Source of the DNA: CAWKCE01 sp032127035
Lineage (GTDB): Bacteria > Actinomycetota > Actinomycetes > JAHEKZ01
Assembly (NCBI GenBank): GCA_963848085.1
Contig: CAWKCE010000003.1
Coordinates: 496,001-560,000, forward strand
Reading direction: 5' to 3'
DNA: 64,000 nt
Positions 1 through 9,728 of this stretch are shown one piece after another. The stretch's first letter is position 1. Every line of letters begins with the position of its first letter. A program made the translations under genes and the position numbers. The notes beneath the pieces are model-generated. The model made no database searches. It had not been told where the DNA came from and saw only the letters and a program-made list of their open reading frames with translations.

Positions 1-1731
1 AGCGAGCCGGACGAACAGCACGATCCGGGTGTCGTCGTCCCACGCCTGGCCGATCGCGAGGGACTCGGCCACGTCAGGCAGCAGCTCGACCTGCCGGTAG
101 ATCTCGGCGGTCCCGATGCGCACGCCCCCGGCGTTCAGCGTGGCGTCGGAGCGCCCGTGGATGACCATGCCGGCGTGCACGGTCCATGACGCGAAGTCGC
201 CGTGGGCCCACACGCCGTCGAACCGCTCGAAGTAGGCCGCCCGGTACTTGGCGCCGTCGGGGTCCCGCCAGAACTCGAGGGGCATCGACGGGAACGGAGC
301 GGTGCAGACCAGCTCCCCGCGGGCGCCCGGCTGCTCGCGCAGAGACCGCCCGTTCTCGTCGAAGACATCGACGGCCATGCCGAGGTTGGGGCCTTGGATC
401 TCACCGGCGTACACCGGTCGGGTGGGGTCACCGCCGACGAAGCAGCCACAGATGTCGGTACCGCCGCTGATGGAGGCCAGGTGGACATCGGCCGAGATGG
501 CGTCGTAGACGTACTCGAAGCCCTCGACGACCAGCGGCGACCCGGTGGAGGCCACCGTGCGGAGCGTGCGCAGGTCGTGCGAGTCGCGGGGACGCAGTCC
601 GGCCTTGCGGCAAGCGTCGAGGTACTTGGCCGAGGTACCGAACAGCGTCACCTTCTGCGCGGCCGCCAGGTCCCACAGGTGTTCCGGCGCCGGGTGGAAC
701 GGCGAGCCGTCGTACAGCACGATGGTCGCCCCGGAGGCGAGGGCCGACGTGAGCCAGTTCCACATCATCCAGCCGCAGGTCGTGAAGTAGAACACCCGGT
801 CCCCGGGGCGGATGTCGGCGTGGAGCCGCTGCTCGACGTAGTGCTTGACCAGGATGCCGGCGCCGCGGTGCACGATGCACTTCGGGACACCCGTCGTGCC
901 CGAGCTGTAAAGGATGAACCCGGGGTGGTCGAACGGCAGCCGGGCGAACGGGGGAGGCGCGACGGCGACGTCCTCGACCACCGCGCTCCAGAGGCTGGCC
1001 AAGGGGAGGTCGCTGAGGTCCGGGTCCGCGTCGAGCTCGCCGACCACGACCACGCCGCGCAGGGTGGGCAGGCCGGCGACCACCTCGGGGAGCCGGTCCA
1101 GCCGGTGCTGGGGCTTGCCCGCGTACACGTACCCGTCGGCGGCCACGAGCAGCGCCGGCTCGACCTGGCCGAACCGGTCGAGCACTCCGGCCACGCCGAA
1201 GTCAGGCGACGTCGAGGTGAAGACGGCCCCGACCATCGTGGTGCCGAGCATGGCAATCACGGTCTCCGGTGTGTTGGGCATCCACGCCGCCACCCGGTCA
1301 CCCTCGCCGATCCCCAGACTGACCAGGTGAGCGGCGAACGCGCCCGACCGGGATCGCAGCTCCTCCCATGTCAGGGACCGGGCGACGCCGTCCTCGCGCT
1401 CGAACCGGACGGCCTCTGACTGGGGCCCCGCGGGTGCCAGTGCGTCGCCGGCGAGCAGGTTCTCGGCGAAGTTCAGCCGGGCGTTGGGGAAGAAGCGGGC
1501 GGCCGTCAGGTCGGACCCCGGCCGGTAGGCCGTCGCGCCCCGCTCGCCAATGACCCCGAGGTCCCACACCATGCCCCAGAAGGTCTCCAGGTCGTGCACC
1601 GACCAGTCCAGCAGGTCGGCCGGATCGGACAGGTCGCGGCCCGAGGCCGCCTCGGCGTCGCGCCGGAACGCCGTCAGCTGGGCGGCGGCGACGGCGTCGG
1701 GCGACGGTGCCCAGACCGGGTGCTGTGTCAC
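1..1731 (-). CDS. aacS: Acetoacetyl-CoA synthetase (C-terminus cut by window edge)
   Basis: Adenylate-forming enzyme that activates acetoacetate with ATP and CoA to acetoacetyl-CoA in the cytosol. The 577 visible residues follow the acetoacetate-CoA ligase pattern: an N-terminal block with SVHDLETFWGMVWD near residue 45 and a FAENLL segment, the AMP-binding P-loop YSSGTTGVPK near residue 280, and the A5-type region with GGTDICGCF and GELVCTAPFPSMP. Family members are about 650 residues, so only the last 70 or so, with the C-terminal lysine motif, lie outside the window. The GTG start gives VTQHPVWAPS, typical of the family; an upstream ATG is blocked by a stop. A CAAGAT box six bases before the GTG could make a leaderless promoter. 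Confident in the family; the acetoacetate preference is inferred from overall resemblance. Confidence 0.93.
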   Translation of the reverse strand, partial: MTQHPVWAPSPDAVAAAQLTAFRRDAEAASGRDLSDPADLLDWSVHDLETFWGMVWDLGVIGERGATAYRPGSDLTAARFFPNARLNFAENLLAGDALAPAGPQSEAVRFEREDGVARSLTWEELRSRSGAFAAHLVSLGIGEGDRVAAWMPNTPETVIAMLGTTMVGAVFTSTSPDFGVAGVLDRFGQVEPALLVAADGYVYAGKPQHRLDRLPEVVAGLPTLRGVVVVGELDADPDLSDLPLASLWSAVVEDVAVAPPPFARLPFDHPGFILYSSGTTGVPKCIVHRGAGILVKHYVEQRLHADIRPGDRVFYFTTCGWMMWNWLTSALASGATIVLYDGSPFHPAPEHLWDLAAAQKVTLFGTSAKYLDACRKAGLRPRDSHDLRTLRTVASTGSPLVVEGFEYVYDAISADVHLASISGGTDICGCFVGGDPTRPVYAGEIQGPNLGMAVDVFDENGRSLREQPGARGELVCTAPFPSMPLEFWRDPDGAKYRAAYFERFDGVWAHGDFASWTVHAGMVIHGRSDATLNAGGVRIGTAEIYRQVELLPDVAESLAIGQAWDDDTRIVLFVRLA

Positions 1732-1775
1732 ACCGCCATCTTGCCGTGCCGAGGCTGGTCGGTGTGCGGTGGTGG

Positions 1776-2084
1776 TCAGGTGCCTCGAAGGAGCGGAATC
1801 ACCAGCGTGCGGGTCGTCACTGGGTCCGGGTAACGGACCTCGGTCACGGTGGCGCCGAGGGCGCCCGGGCCCCACTCCGCGGGGTCGGCCGTGGTCGCCG
1901 GTGCCAGTCCGGCGGCGGTGAGCCAGAAGTCGACCACCTCGTCGAAGACATCAGCCCGGTCCTGCTGGACGAGCGTCCGGCTTCCGGTCTCCGGGTCGAC
2001 CCAACCGAGTCGCTGCCCGCAGCTGTCGGTCACGTCGATGCGGTTCTCCCGCTCGAGGTCCACCGCCCATGCTTCGGCCGTCAT
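1776..2084 (-). CDS. Small conserved-looking protein of unknown function
   Basis: A 102-residue acidic protein with no signal peptide or membrane segment and no domain I recognise. Codon use matches the neighbours, with strong G/C at third positions, and the opposite frames read as arginine- and serine-rich junk, which supports this frame. The centre holds RIDVTDSCGQRLGWVDPETG, suggesting a small beta-rich fold. It lies 44 bases upstream of acetoacetyl-CoA synthetase on the same strand, so the two may be co-transcribed. The start is preceded by a purine-rich GGGGGAT. No function is proposed. Confidence 0.6.
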   Translation of the reverse strand: MTAEAWAVDLERENRIDVTDSCGQRLGWVDPETGSRTLVQQDRADVFDEVVDFWLTAAGLAPATTADPAEWGPGALGATVTEVRYPDPVTTRTLVIPLLRGT

Positions 2085-2176
2085 CGATCCCCCCAGTTGT
2101 TCATCCCGCTCCCCGATCCCTGGCTTCTAGATCGGCATCGGAGAACCCAGAATTGAGCCCGCGGCCGACGGGGTCC

Positions 2177-3274
2177 TCACGGAACCAGGAGCTGCCGCAG
2201 GGCGCGTCCCTCCTGCAGGTCCACCAGGGCGTCGGCAGCCTCGTCGAGCGGGCGGCGCGCGCTCACCAGCCCCTCCAGGTCCAGGCGCCCCGCCATGGCC
2301 CACTCGACCAGCAGCGGGATGTCACGTGAGGGACGAACGCTCCCGTAGTTCGTCCCGATGATGCGCTGGTCCGACTCGGCGAGGGACAGTGGCTCGAACG
2401 ACGCGCGCGTCCCGGTGGCCGGCAGCCCGACCACGACCGCCGCCCCGCCGGGTCCGAGGCAGGAGATCGCCTGCTCGGTGGTGGTCGGGTGCCCGATGGC
2501 GTCGAAGGCGTAGTCGGCACCGTCGGGCAGCAGGGCGAGCACCGCGTCGGTGGGGTTGTCCACGGAGGCATCCACCACATCGGTGGCGCCCAGCTGCACG
2601 GCCGCGGCGAGCTTCGAGGTGAGCAGGTCGACGGCGACGATGCGGGCGGCTCCGGCCAGGCGGGCCCCCTGCACCACGGACAGGCCAACGCCTCCGGTTC
2701 CGATCACGACGACGGTGGCGCCTTCCTCCACCTCGGCCGCGCGGATGACGGCGCCCACACCGGTCGCCACCGCGCAGCCGACCAGGGCGGCCAGGTCCAG
2801 GGGAACGTCCGGGCGGACGGGGATCGCACCGCTGGCGGGAACGACCGCCTGCTCGGCGAACGACGAGACCCCGAGGTAGTGGTGAAGCAGTGCTCCCTCC
2901 CGGGACAGCCGAGAGGAGCCGTCGAACAGCACCCCGCCCGCCGCGACGACCCGAGCGTTGGTCGGGCACTGCGTCTCTCGCCCCAGGCGGCAGCGCGCGC
3001 ACTCGCCGCAGGGCGCATGCCAGGACAGGACCACATGGTCCCCAGGCGCCAGGTTCGCCACGTCCGCGCCCACCGACGACACCACCCCGGCTCCCTCGTG
3101 GCCCATCACGAGTGGGAAGGGCACGGGCCAGTCGCCGCGCAGCACGTGGAGGTCGCTGTGACACACCCCCGCTGCCGCGATGTCGACCAGCACCTCGCCC
3201 GGACCGGGTGGGGCGAGGGTGACGTCGACCACCTCCGGGGGACGACCTGCCTCGGTCAGCACGACGGCTCGCAT
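2177..3274 (-). CDS. Zinc-dependent medium-chain alcohol dehydrogenase
   Basis: A 365-residue NAD(P)-dependent alcohol dehydrogenase of the MDR superfamily. Catalytic zinc ligands are Cys38 (GVCHSD) and His59-Glu60 (MGHEGAG). The structural-zinc lobe has four cysteines at 89, 92, 95 and 103 (CGECARC, then QC). The Rossmann motif GTGGVG lies near residue 185, followed by an acidic residue in IVAVD that favours NAD over NADP. The ATG at 3274 is chosen because GGAGGAG sits just upstream; a longer frame reaching 3460 has non-coding composition. It resembles the class III/AdhC-like mycobacterial dehydrogenases that accept primary alcohols and aldehydes. It is divergent from citrate synthase. Substrate unknown. 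Confidence 0.9.
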   Translation of the reverse strand: MRAVVLTEAGRPPEVVDVTLAPPGPGEVLVDIAAAGVCHSDLHVLRGDWPVPFPLVMGHEGAGVVSSVGADVANLAPGDHVVLSWHAPCGECARCRLGRETQCPTNARVVAAGGVLFDGSSRLSREGALLHHYLGVSSFAEQAVVPASGAIPVRPDVPLDLAALVGCAVATGVGAVIRAAEVEEGATVVVIGTGGVGLSVVQGARLAGAARIVAVDLLTSKLAAAVQLGATDVVDASVDNPTDAVLALLPDGADYAFDAIGHPTTTEQAISCLGPGGAAVVVGLPATGTRASFEPLSLAESDQRIIGTNYGSVRPSRDIPLLVEWAMAGRLDLEGLVSARRPLDEAADALVDLQEGRALRQLLVP

Positions 3275-3436
3275 CGGACGCTCCTCCCGGGGTGACGGGG
3301 GACGGTACCAAGCCGGCCGTCCCCCGGCGGTGCCTCGCCTGCCCCGCAGCCAGGCGGGACCAAGGCCCCGGGAGGCGTCGGGCGAGACGTGCCAGACTCC
3401 CTCCACACGAGGATTCCGCGATTCTGGGAGGGCTCG

Positions 3437-4720
<1,284 letters not shown>

Positions 4721-4746
4721 GTGCGGGCACCGTCGGGGCCGGCCCG

Positions 4747-4758
4747 TACGGTCGACCC
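4747..4758 (+). promoter_or_regulatory. Candidate leaderless promoter of sbcD
   Basis: A TACGGT box at 4747-4752 fits the actinobacterial -10 pattern TAnnnT and ends six bases before the sbcD ATG, so transcription would begin at or next to the start codon. No ribosome-binding sequence lies in the 38 bases after the citrate synthase stop, which is consistent with leaderless translation. This is inferred from spacing alone. Confidence 0.4.
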
Positions 4759-5949
4759 ATGCGGCTGCTGCACACCTCCGACTGGCACCTCGGCCGGATG
4801 CTCCACGGCGTGGACCTCCGCGACGCCCAACGTGCGGCACTCGACCAGCTCGTCGATCTCGTGGACGAGCGCGACGTCGATGCCGTGGTGGTTGCCGGCG
4901 ACGTCTACGACCGGGCGGTGCCTCCGGTTGACTCGGTGCGCCTGCTCGCGGAGACGCTGACGCGGCTGGTCGACCGGGTGCCGGTGATCCTGCTGTCCGG
5001 GAACCACGACTCCGCCGACCGCCTCGGTTTCGGGGCGCAGCTGTTTCGCGACGGTCTCCACGTGCGGACGTCGGTCACGACGGTTGGCGAGCCGGTCGAG
5101 CTGGCGGACGAGCACGGCCCGGTCCTGGTGTATCCCCTGCCGTTTCTGGACCCGGACCTCACCCGGACGGTGCTGTCCGACGGCGACGGGCCGCTGCCGC
5201 GCAGCCACGAGGCGGTCCTGGGGGCAGCCATGCGCCGGGTGCGGGCCGACCTGGCGCGCCGCGGCCGCGGGGGCTCCGGTACCCCACGAAGCGTCGTGTC
5301 GGCGCACGCGTTCGTGGTGGGGGGTGGTGACGTCGAACGGAGCGAGAGCGAGCGTGACATCCGCGTGGGCGGAGTCGACAGCGTTCCGGCGGCGGTGTTC
5401 GCCGGCGTCGACTACGTGGCCCTCGGCCACCTGCACGGCGCCCAGGAACCGACCTCCCCGGACGGGCGCACCCGACTGCGGTACGCGGGCTCCCTGCTGC
5501 GCTACTCGTTCTCCGAGGCAGCCCAGACCAAGTCGGTGACACTCGTCGAGCTCGGCCCGGACGGGGTCTCGTCGGTGTCGGCAGCTCCGATCGAGCAGCC
5601 TCGGGGGATGTCGACGCTGTCCGGTGAGCTGGACGAGCTGCTGTCGTCGTCGAGGTACGACGACGCCGAGCAGGACTGGGTGCAGGTCTCAGTCACCGAC
5701 CCCGCACGACCGGCGGAGATGGTGTCACGCATCCGCGCCCGGTTCGAGCACGCGCTGGTGGTCCGTCACGTCCCGGCCTCCGGTCCGCTGGTGGCGCGGG
5801 CGACGACTGCCCCGAACGCCGCCGCGGACCCGGTGGAGGTCGCCGAGTCCTTCGTGCGGTTCGTGACGGGAGGCGACGCCACCTCGGCCGAGCTGGACGC
5901 GTTTCGTGAGTCGGTCGAGCAGGTCCAGCGAGCCGAGCGGGCAGTCTGA
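4759..5949 (+). CDS. sbcD: DNA double-strand break nuclease subunit SbcD
   Basis: Mre11-type nuclease subunit of the SbcCD complex, which trims hairpins and blocked DNA ends during repair. The 396-residue protein carries the calcineurin-like metallophosphoesterase motifs in order: the first Asp/His motif in HTSDWHLG (residues 6-13), GDVYDRA near 53, GNHDSADRL near 81, then VSAHAF and ALGHLHGAQ. The C-terminal half is the capping domain. The ATG at 4759 is chosen because it begins directly at the conserved MRLLHTSDWHLG; upstream codons are out of character. The stop overlaps the sbcC start (TGATG), so the two subunits are translationally coupled. Confidence 0.96.
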   Translation: MRLLHTSDWHLGRMLHGVDLRDAQRAALDQLVDLVDERDVDAVVVAGDVYDRAVPPVDSVRLLAETLTRLVDRVPVILLSGNHDSADRLGFGAQLFRDGLHVRTSVTTVGEPVELADEHGPVLVYPLPFLDPDLTRTVLSDGDGPLPRSHEAVLGAAMRRVRADLARRGRGGSGTPRSVVSAHAFVVGGGDVERSESERDIRVGGVDSVPAAVFAGVDYVALGHLHGAQEPTSPDGRTRLRYAGSLLRYSFSEAAQTKSVTLVELGPDGVSSVSAAPIEQPRGMSTLSGELDELLSSSRYDDAEQDWVQVSVTDPARPAEMVSRIRARFEHALVVRHVPASGPLVARATTAPNAAADPVEVAESFVRFVTGGDATSAELDAFRESVEQVQRAERAV

Positions 5950-8939
5950 TGCAGCTTCACCGGCTGACGCTGCGGGCGATCGGCCCCTTCGCCGGCGAGC
6001 ACGTCGTGGACTTCGACCGGCTCGGGGCCTCCGGGCTGTTCCTCCTGGAGGGTCCGACCGGAGCCGGCAAGTCGACCATCATCGACGCGGTCGTCTTCGC
6101 TCTCTACGGACGCGTGGCGGGCGCGGAGACCAGCGAGGACCGAATGCGCTCCGACTTCGCGCCGGCCGAGCTGGAGCCGTTCGTGGAGCTGGACTTCAGT
6201 ACGTCCTCGGGCATCTACCGGATCCGCCGGACGCCCCGCTACGAGCGACCCAAGGTGCGCGGCACCGGGACGACCACCGCGAACGCGACCGCCCGCCTGT
6301 GGCGGATGGTCTCGCCGGGCGCCGGACCGGACGGCGAGCCGGTGGCCAACCGCATCGAAGAGGTCGGCAGCGAGGTCGCCCGGATCGTCGGACTGACGCG
6401 GGACCAGTTCGTGCAGACCGTCGTGCTGCCCCAGGGGGAGTTCGCCTCGTTCTTGCGCGCCGATGCGGAGACCCGGCGCGCGCTGCTGCAGCGCCTGTTC
6501 GGAACCGAGGTGTACGACCGCGTCGTGCGACACCTGGAGGAGCGGCGGAAGGCTGCCCGGCAGGCCCGCCGCGACGCGGACGCACAGGTCGCCGGAGCGG
6601 TCCGGGCGTTCTCCGGCGCCGCCGGCGTCGACGAGGACGGTGAGGCCGCGCTGGCCGGGCTGCTCGACGCCGACGACGACCTCCTCACGTCGATGCAGCA
6701 GCACGTGTCCGCCCTCGAGCACGACGTCCTGGCCGCAACCGACCACCGAACGGCCGCCGAGGACTCCGCCACCCGTGCCGCTCAGCTGCTCATGGCGACC
6801 CAGGCGCACGAGGAACGTCGGCTCCGGAAGGTCGCACTGGTCGCCGAGCAGACCCGCCTCGACGCCGAGGAGCCCGAGCACCAAGTCCGCGCGGCCCGGC
6901 TCGCCGAGGCTTCGCGCGCAGCGCGGGTCCGGCCACTGCTGGTCGGTATCGAGCAGGCATCGAGGCGGCACGATGACGCAGCCGCCCGACTGATCCAGGC
7001 GCGGACCCGACTCCCCGACGGTCTCGCGTCGCGGCCGGAGGGCGACTGGACTGGTGAGGGGGACCGGCTCCGGGACCTGGCCGGCACGCTGCGGCCAGTA
7101 GCCACGGTCGAGGAGAAGCTGTCGGAGCGCGCCGTCGCAGTGAGCGAGCTGCGGCGCACGCAGGAAGCCGTCGAGCAGCGCCGGGCCGAGGTCGACACCG
7201 ACCTTGCGGCGTTGCCGAAGCGGCTCGACGAGATCCGGGCGCAAGGGCGCGCCGCTGCCACCCGGGCCGGCACCGCCGGCACCGCAGCCGAGGCGCTCCG
7301 GGCCGCCCGGGAGCGGCTCCAGGCGGCCCGCAGCCGGGCCGACCTCGACGGGAAGGTGGCGCAGGCACGCGCCCGGCGCCTGGCGGCACATGAGGCCGCC
7401 CGCGCCGCCCAGACCGCCGAGGAGCAGCTCCGCCGGGCATACCTCGACGCCATCGCCGGTCACCTGTCGGTCGAGCTGGTCGACGGCGAGCCGTGCCCGG
7501 TGTGCGGTGCCACCACCCACCCTCGCCCGGCCGGCCGCGCCCCAGATGCCGTCGCCCGCGAGGACGTCGAGCGGGCCGCCGACCACCGAGCCGGGGCGCA
7601 GCGCACGCTGGAGTCCGTCGCCGACGAGCTCACGGCGCTGTCGGAGCAGCTGGCCGTTGCGGCCGCGGTAGCCGGTGACCTCACGGTCGACGAGGCAGCA
7701 GTCGGCGTCGCGGCCGCCGAGTCAGCCCAGGCGGCGGCGGACCAGGCGCGGGCGGAGTACGAGCAGCTGCGGGCAGCCGAGCAGGCAGCCGAGACCGAGC
7801 TCGAGCGGCTCCGGCTGACATCGAAGGAGCTTGACCTCGCGGTCACCACCGGGACCGCGGCACTCACCCGGGCCGTCGAGGACCTGGCAACGGAGCGCAC
7901 CACCGTCGAGGCCGCCCGGCAGGGATTCTCGTCAGTCGCCGAACGGGTGGCGGCTCTGGTCGACCAGGCGGACGCCGCTGCGGCGGCGCACCGCTGCGCC
8001 GACGACGTCGCCGACGCGGCGCGCGACGTGGCAGCCCGGACCGCGGAGCTCGAGGCCGCCGCCGTTGCCGAGGGGTTCGCCGACGGTGAGGCCGCCGCCG
8101 AGGCGCAGCTACCGGCGTCCGACGTGGCCGAGCTTGAGGCCGCCGTCGAGAAGTTCGACCAGCAGAGATCGTCGACCCGGGCCCTGCTGGCAGCGCCGGA
8201 GCTGGCCCCAGTCGCCACCGACGACGTCCGCGAGATCACGCCGTTGGCCGACACTGCGGACAGCGCGCGACTCGCCCTCGAGACCGCGCAGTCGCGGTTG
8301 GCGGGGCACCGCCAGCGACTTGCCGACGCGCAGCGTCGTCTGGCCGATGTGGTGTCGGTGCTGAACCGCCGGCGGGAGGTCGGTGGCGCGACCTCGGCGG
8401 TCATCCGCATCGCCGACCTGGTGGCCGCGTCCGTTGCCGACAACGCGCGTTCCATGACGCTGCCGACCTTCGTGCTGCTGGAGCGGTTCGGCGACGTCGT
8501 GTCCGCTGCGAACGGGCGCCTGTCGGTGATGAGCGACGGGCGCTTCTCGCTGGAGCACACCGACGACCGCCAGGGTGGCCGCCGGTCGGGCCTTGGCCTG
8601 CTGGTGCGCGACACCCACACCGACCAGCCGCGCGACCCCCGCACGTTGTCCGGAGGTGAGACGTTCTACTGCTCGCTGGCGCTCGCCCTCGGACTTGCGG
8701 ACGTCGTCACCGCCGAGGCCGGGGGCATCGATCTGGGAACGCTGTTCGTCGACGAGGGCTTCGGCACGCTCGACCCGGACACCCTGGAGCAGGTGTTGAG
8801 TGTGCTGTCGGGCCTTGGCCACGGTGGTCGGGTCGTCGGCATCGTCAGCCACGTTCCCGAGCTGAAGGAGCGGATCAGCGAGCGGGTGGCCGTCCGCCGG
8901 CTGGCGGACGGGTCGAGCCGGCTCGAGGTGCACGCGTGA
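5949..8939 (+). CDS. sbcC: DNA repair SMC-like ATPase subunit SbcC
   Basis: Rad50-type ATPase that tethers DNA ends and controls SbcD. The 996-residue protein has a Walker A motif at 35-42 (GPTGAGKS), a long alanine/glutamate/arginine-rich coiled coil from about 200 to 800, a zinc hook CPVC at 516-519 that lets two molecules dimerise, the ABC signature LSGGE at 900-904, and a Walker B region with Asp935-Glu936 (LFVDEGFGTLD). Length and order are typical for actinobacterial SbcC. It overlaps sbcD by one base and is overlapped by the next gene (GTGA), so all three form one operon. Confidence 0.96.
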   Translation: MQLHRLTLRAIGPFAGEHVVDFDRLGASGLFLLEGPTGAGKSTIIDAVVFALYGRVAGAETSEDRMRSDFAPAELEPFVELDFSTSSGIYRIRRTPRYERPKVRGTGTTTANATARLWRMVSPGAGPDGEPVANRIEEVGSEVARIVGLTRDQFVQTVVLPQGEFASFLRADAETRRALLQRLFGTEVYDRVVRHLEERRKAARQARRDADAQVAGAVRAFSGAAGVDEDGEAALAGLLDADDDLLTSMQQHVSALEHDVLAATDHRTAAEDSATRAAQLLMATQAHEERRLRKVALVAEQTRLDAEEPEHQVRAARLAEASRAARVRPLLVGIEQASRRHDDAAARLIQARTRLPDGLASRPEGDWTGEGDRLRDLAGTLRPVATVEEKLSERAVAVSELRRTQEAVEQRRAEVDTDLAALPKRLDEIRAQGRAAATRAGTAGTAAEALRAARERLQAARSRADLDGKVAQARARRLAAHEAARAAQTAEEQLRRAYLDAIAGHLSVELVDGEPCPVCGATTHPRPAGRAPDAVAREDVERAADHRAGAQRTLESVADELTALSEQLAVAAAVAGDLTVDEAAVGVAAAESAQAAADQARAEYEQLRAAEQAAETELERLRLTSKELDLAVTTGTAALTRAVEDLATERTTVEAARQGFSSVAERVAALVDQADAAAAAHRCADDVADAARDVAARTAELEAAAVAEGFADGEAAAEAQLPASDVAELEAAVEKFDQQRSSTRALLAAPELAPVATDDVREITPLADTADSARLALETAQSRLAGHRQRLADAQRRLADVVSVLNRRREVGGATSAVIRIADLVAASVADNARSMTLPTFVLLERFGDVVSAANGRLSVMSDGRFSLEHTDDRQGGRRSGLGLLVRDTHTDQPRDPRTLSGGETFYCSLALALGLADVVTAEAGGIDLGTLFVDEGFGTLDPDTLEQVLSVLSGLGHGGRVVGIVSHVPELKERISERVAVRRLADGSSRLEVHA

Positions 8940-9709
8940 GCCGGCCGGAGGCACCGCCGCCGTCATCGAGGCCCACGGTCACCGCCGACGAACGCGCCGC
9001 CATCGAGAAGGCGGTCGGCCCGGTCCCCGACGCAGACCTGCTCCGCGCCCTCCGGGACGCCCGGGGACGGACCTTCCAGCGCCTGGAGTTCCTCGGCGAC
9101 TCCGTTCTCGACCTGACGCTCGTCACCCACGCGGTCCTGGAGCCGGACTGCCCGCAGTGCCAGTCGTCGCGGCGGCACGTCGACGCCGGGCAGTTGGCGA
9201 CCGACCGGAGACTGGCTGAGCAGGCACGCGGTCACGGGCTCGGTGAGTGGCTGGAGTGGGACGCCTCCGACGACCGCCTGGCTGACGTGGTGGAGGCTTC
9301 GGTCGCAGTGGCCTGGCTGTCCGGAGGGTGGGCGGCGGTCGTGGAGCTGGTCGCAGCGGTGGTGCATCCGCTGGGCGCGCGGACCGGGCCGGCCCTTCTC
9401 GATGGCGCCGTGCCCGAGGTCGAGGACGCGGCGGGGGAGCGCCGGGTAGGCGCCGCTCTGCTCGAGCTTGCGGCCGGCCGGGCTGCCTACCGTGAGCTTC
9501 CCGACGGCGACGAGGGTGACCTGTCCCATCGTCGCGCGGAGCTGCACCGCACCGTCCGGGTGGCGGCCTACGCGGCCCGGACGGGCGTCGTGGCGGCCGC
9601 CGGAGACGCAGACACCGTGTCCGACCGCGTCGAGCGGTGGCTGGCTGGTGCCCTGTGGGCCGACGGGGCCGACGCAGCGTTGGAGCGGGCGGCCGAGGTG
9701 CTGAGCTGA
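8936..9709 (+). CDS. Protein with two RNase III-like domains, the second degenerate
   Basis: A 257-residue protein that I read as a single-chain RNase III pseudo-dimer. Domain 1 (about 46-145) has the family signature RLEFLGDSVLDL with Glu51 and Asp55, and LADVVEASVAVAW with Asp117 and Glu120; these align with the four metal-binding residues of bacterial RNase III, and the 62-residue gap between the aspartates matches Aquifex RNase III (63). Domain 2 (about 165-255) repeats the layout: RRVGAALLEL where the signature should be, with Ala173 replacing the aspartate and Arg169 the glutamate, then YRELPDGDEGDL and SDRVERWLAGALW with Asp230 and Glu233 kept. There is no dsRNA-binding domain. Domain 1 carries a CPQC pair (Cys72, Cys75) where ordinary enzymes have a loop with a conserved acidic residue. 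The GTG start overlaps the sbcC stop as GTGA. The RNase III call for domain 1 is strong; domain 2 is inference. Confidence 0.78.
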   Translation: MSRPEAPPPSSRPTVTADERAAIEKAVGPVPDADLLRALRDARGRTFQRLEFLGDSVLDLTLVTHAVLEPDCPQCQSSRRHVDAGQLATDRRLAEQARGHGLGEWLEWDASDDRLADVVEASVAVAWLSGGWAAVVELVAAVVHPLGARTGPALLDGAVPEVEDAAGERRVGAALLELAAGRAAYRELPDGDEGDLSHRRAELHRTVRVAAYAARTGVVAAAGDADTVSDRVERWLAGALWADGADAALERAAEVLS

Positions 9710-9728
9710 TCGATGGCACCATCGGCGG

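Noticed and set aside
202..1419. Long plus-strand open frame opposite acetoacetyl-CoA synthetase
   Set aside because: Val/Gly/Arg-rich composition without domains; the minus strand holds a complete adenylate-forming enzyme.
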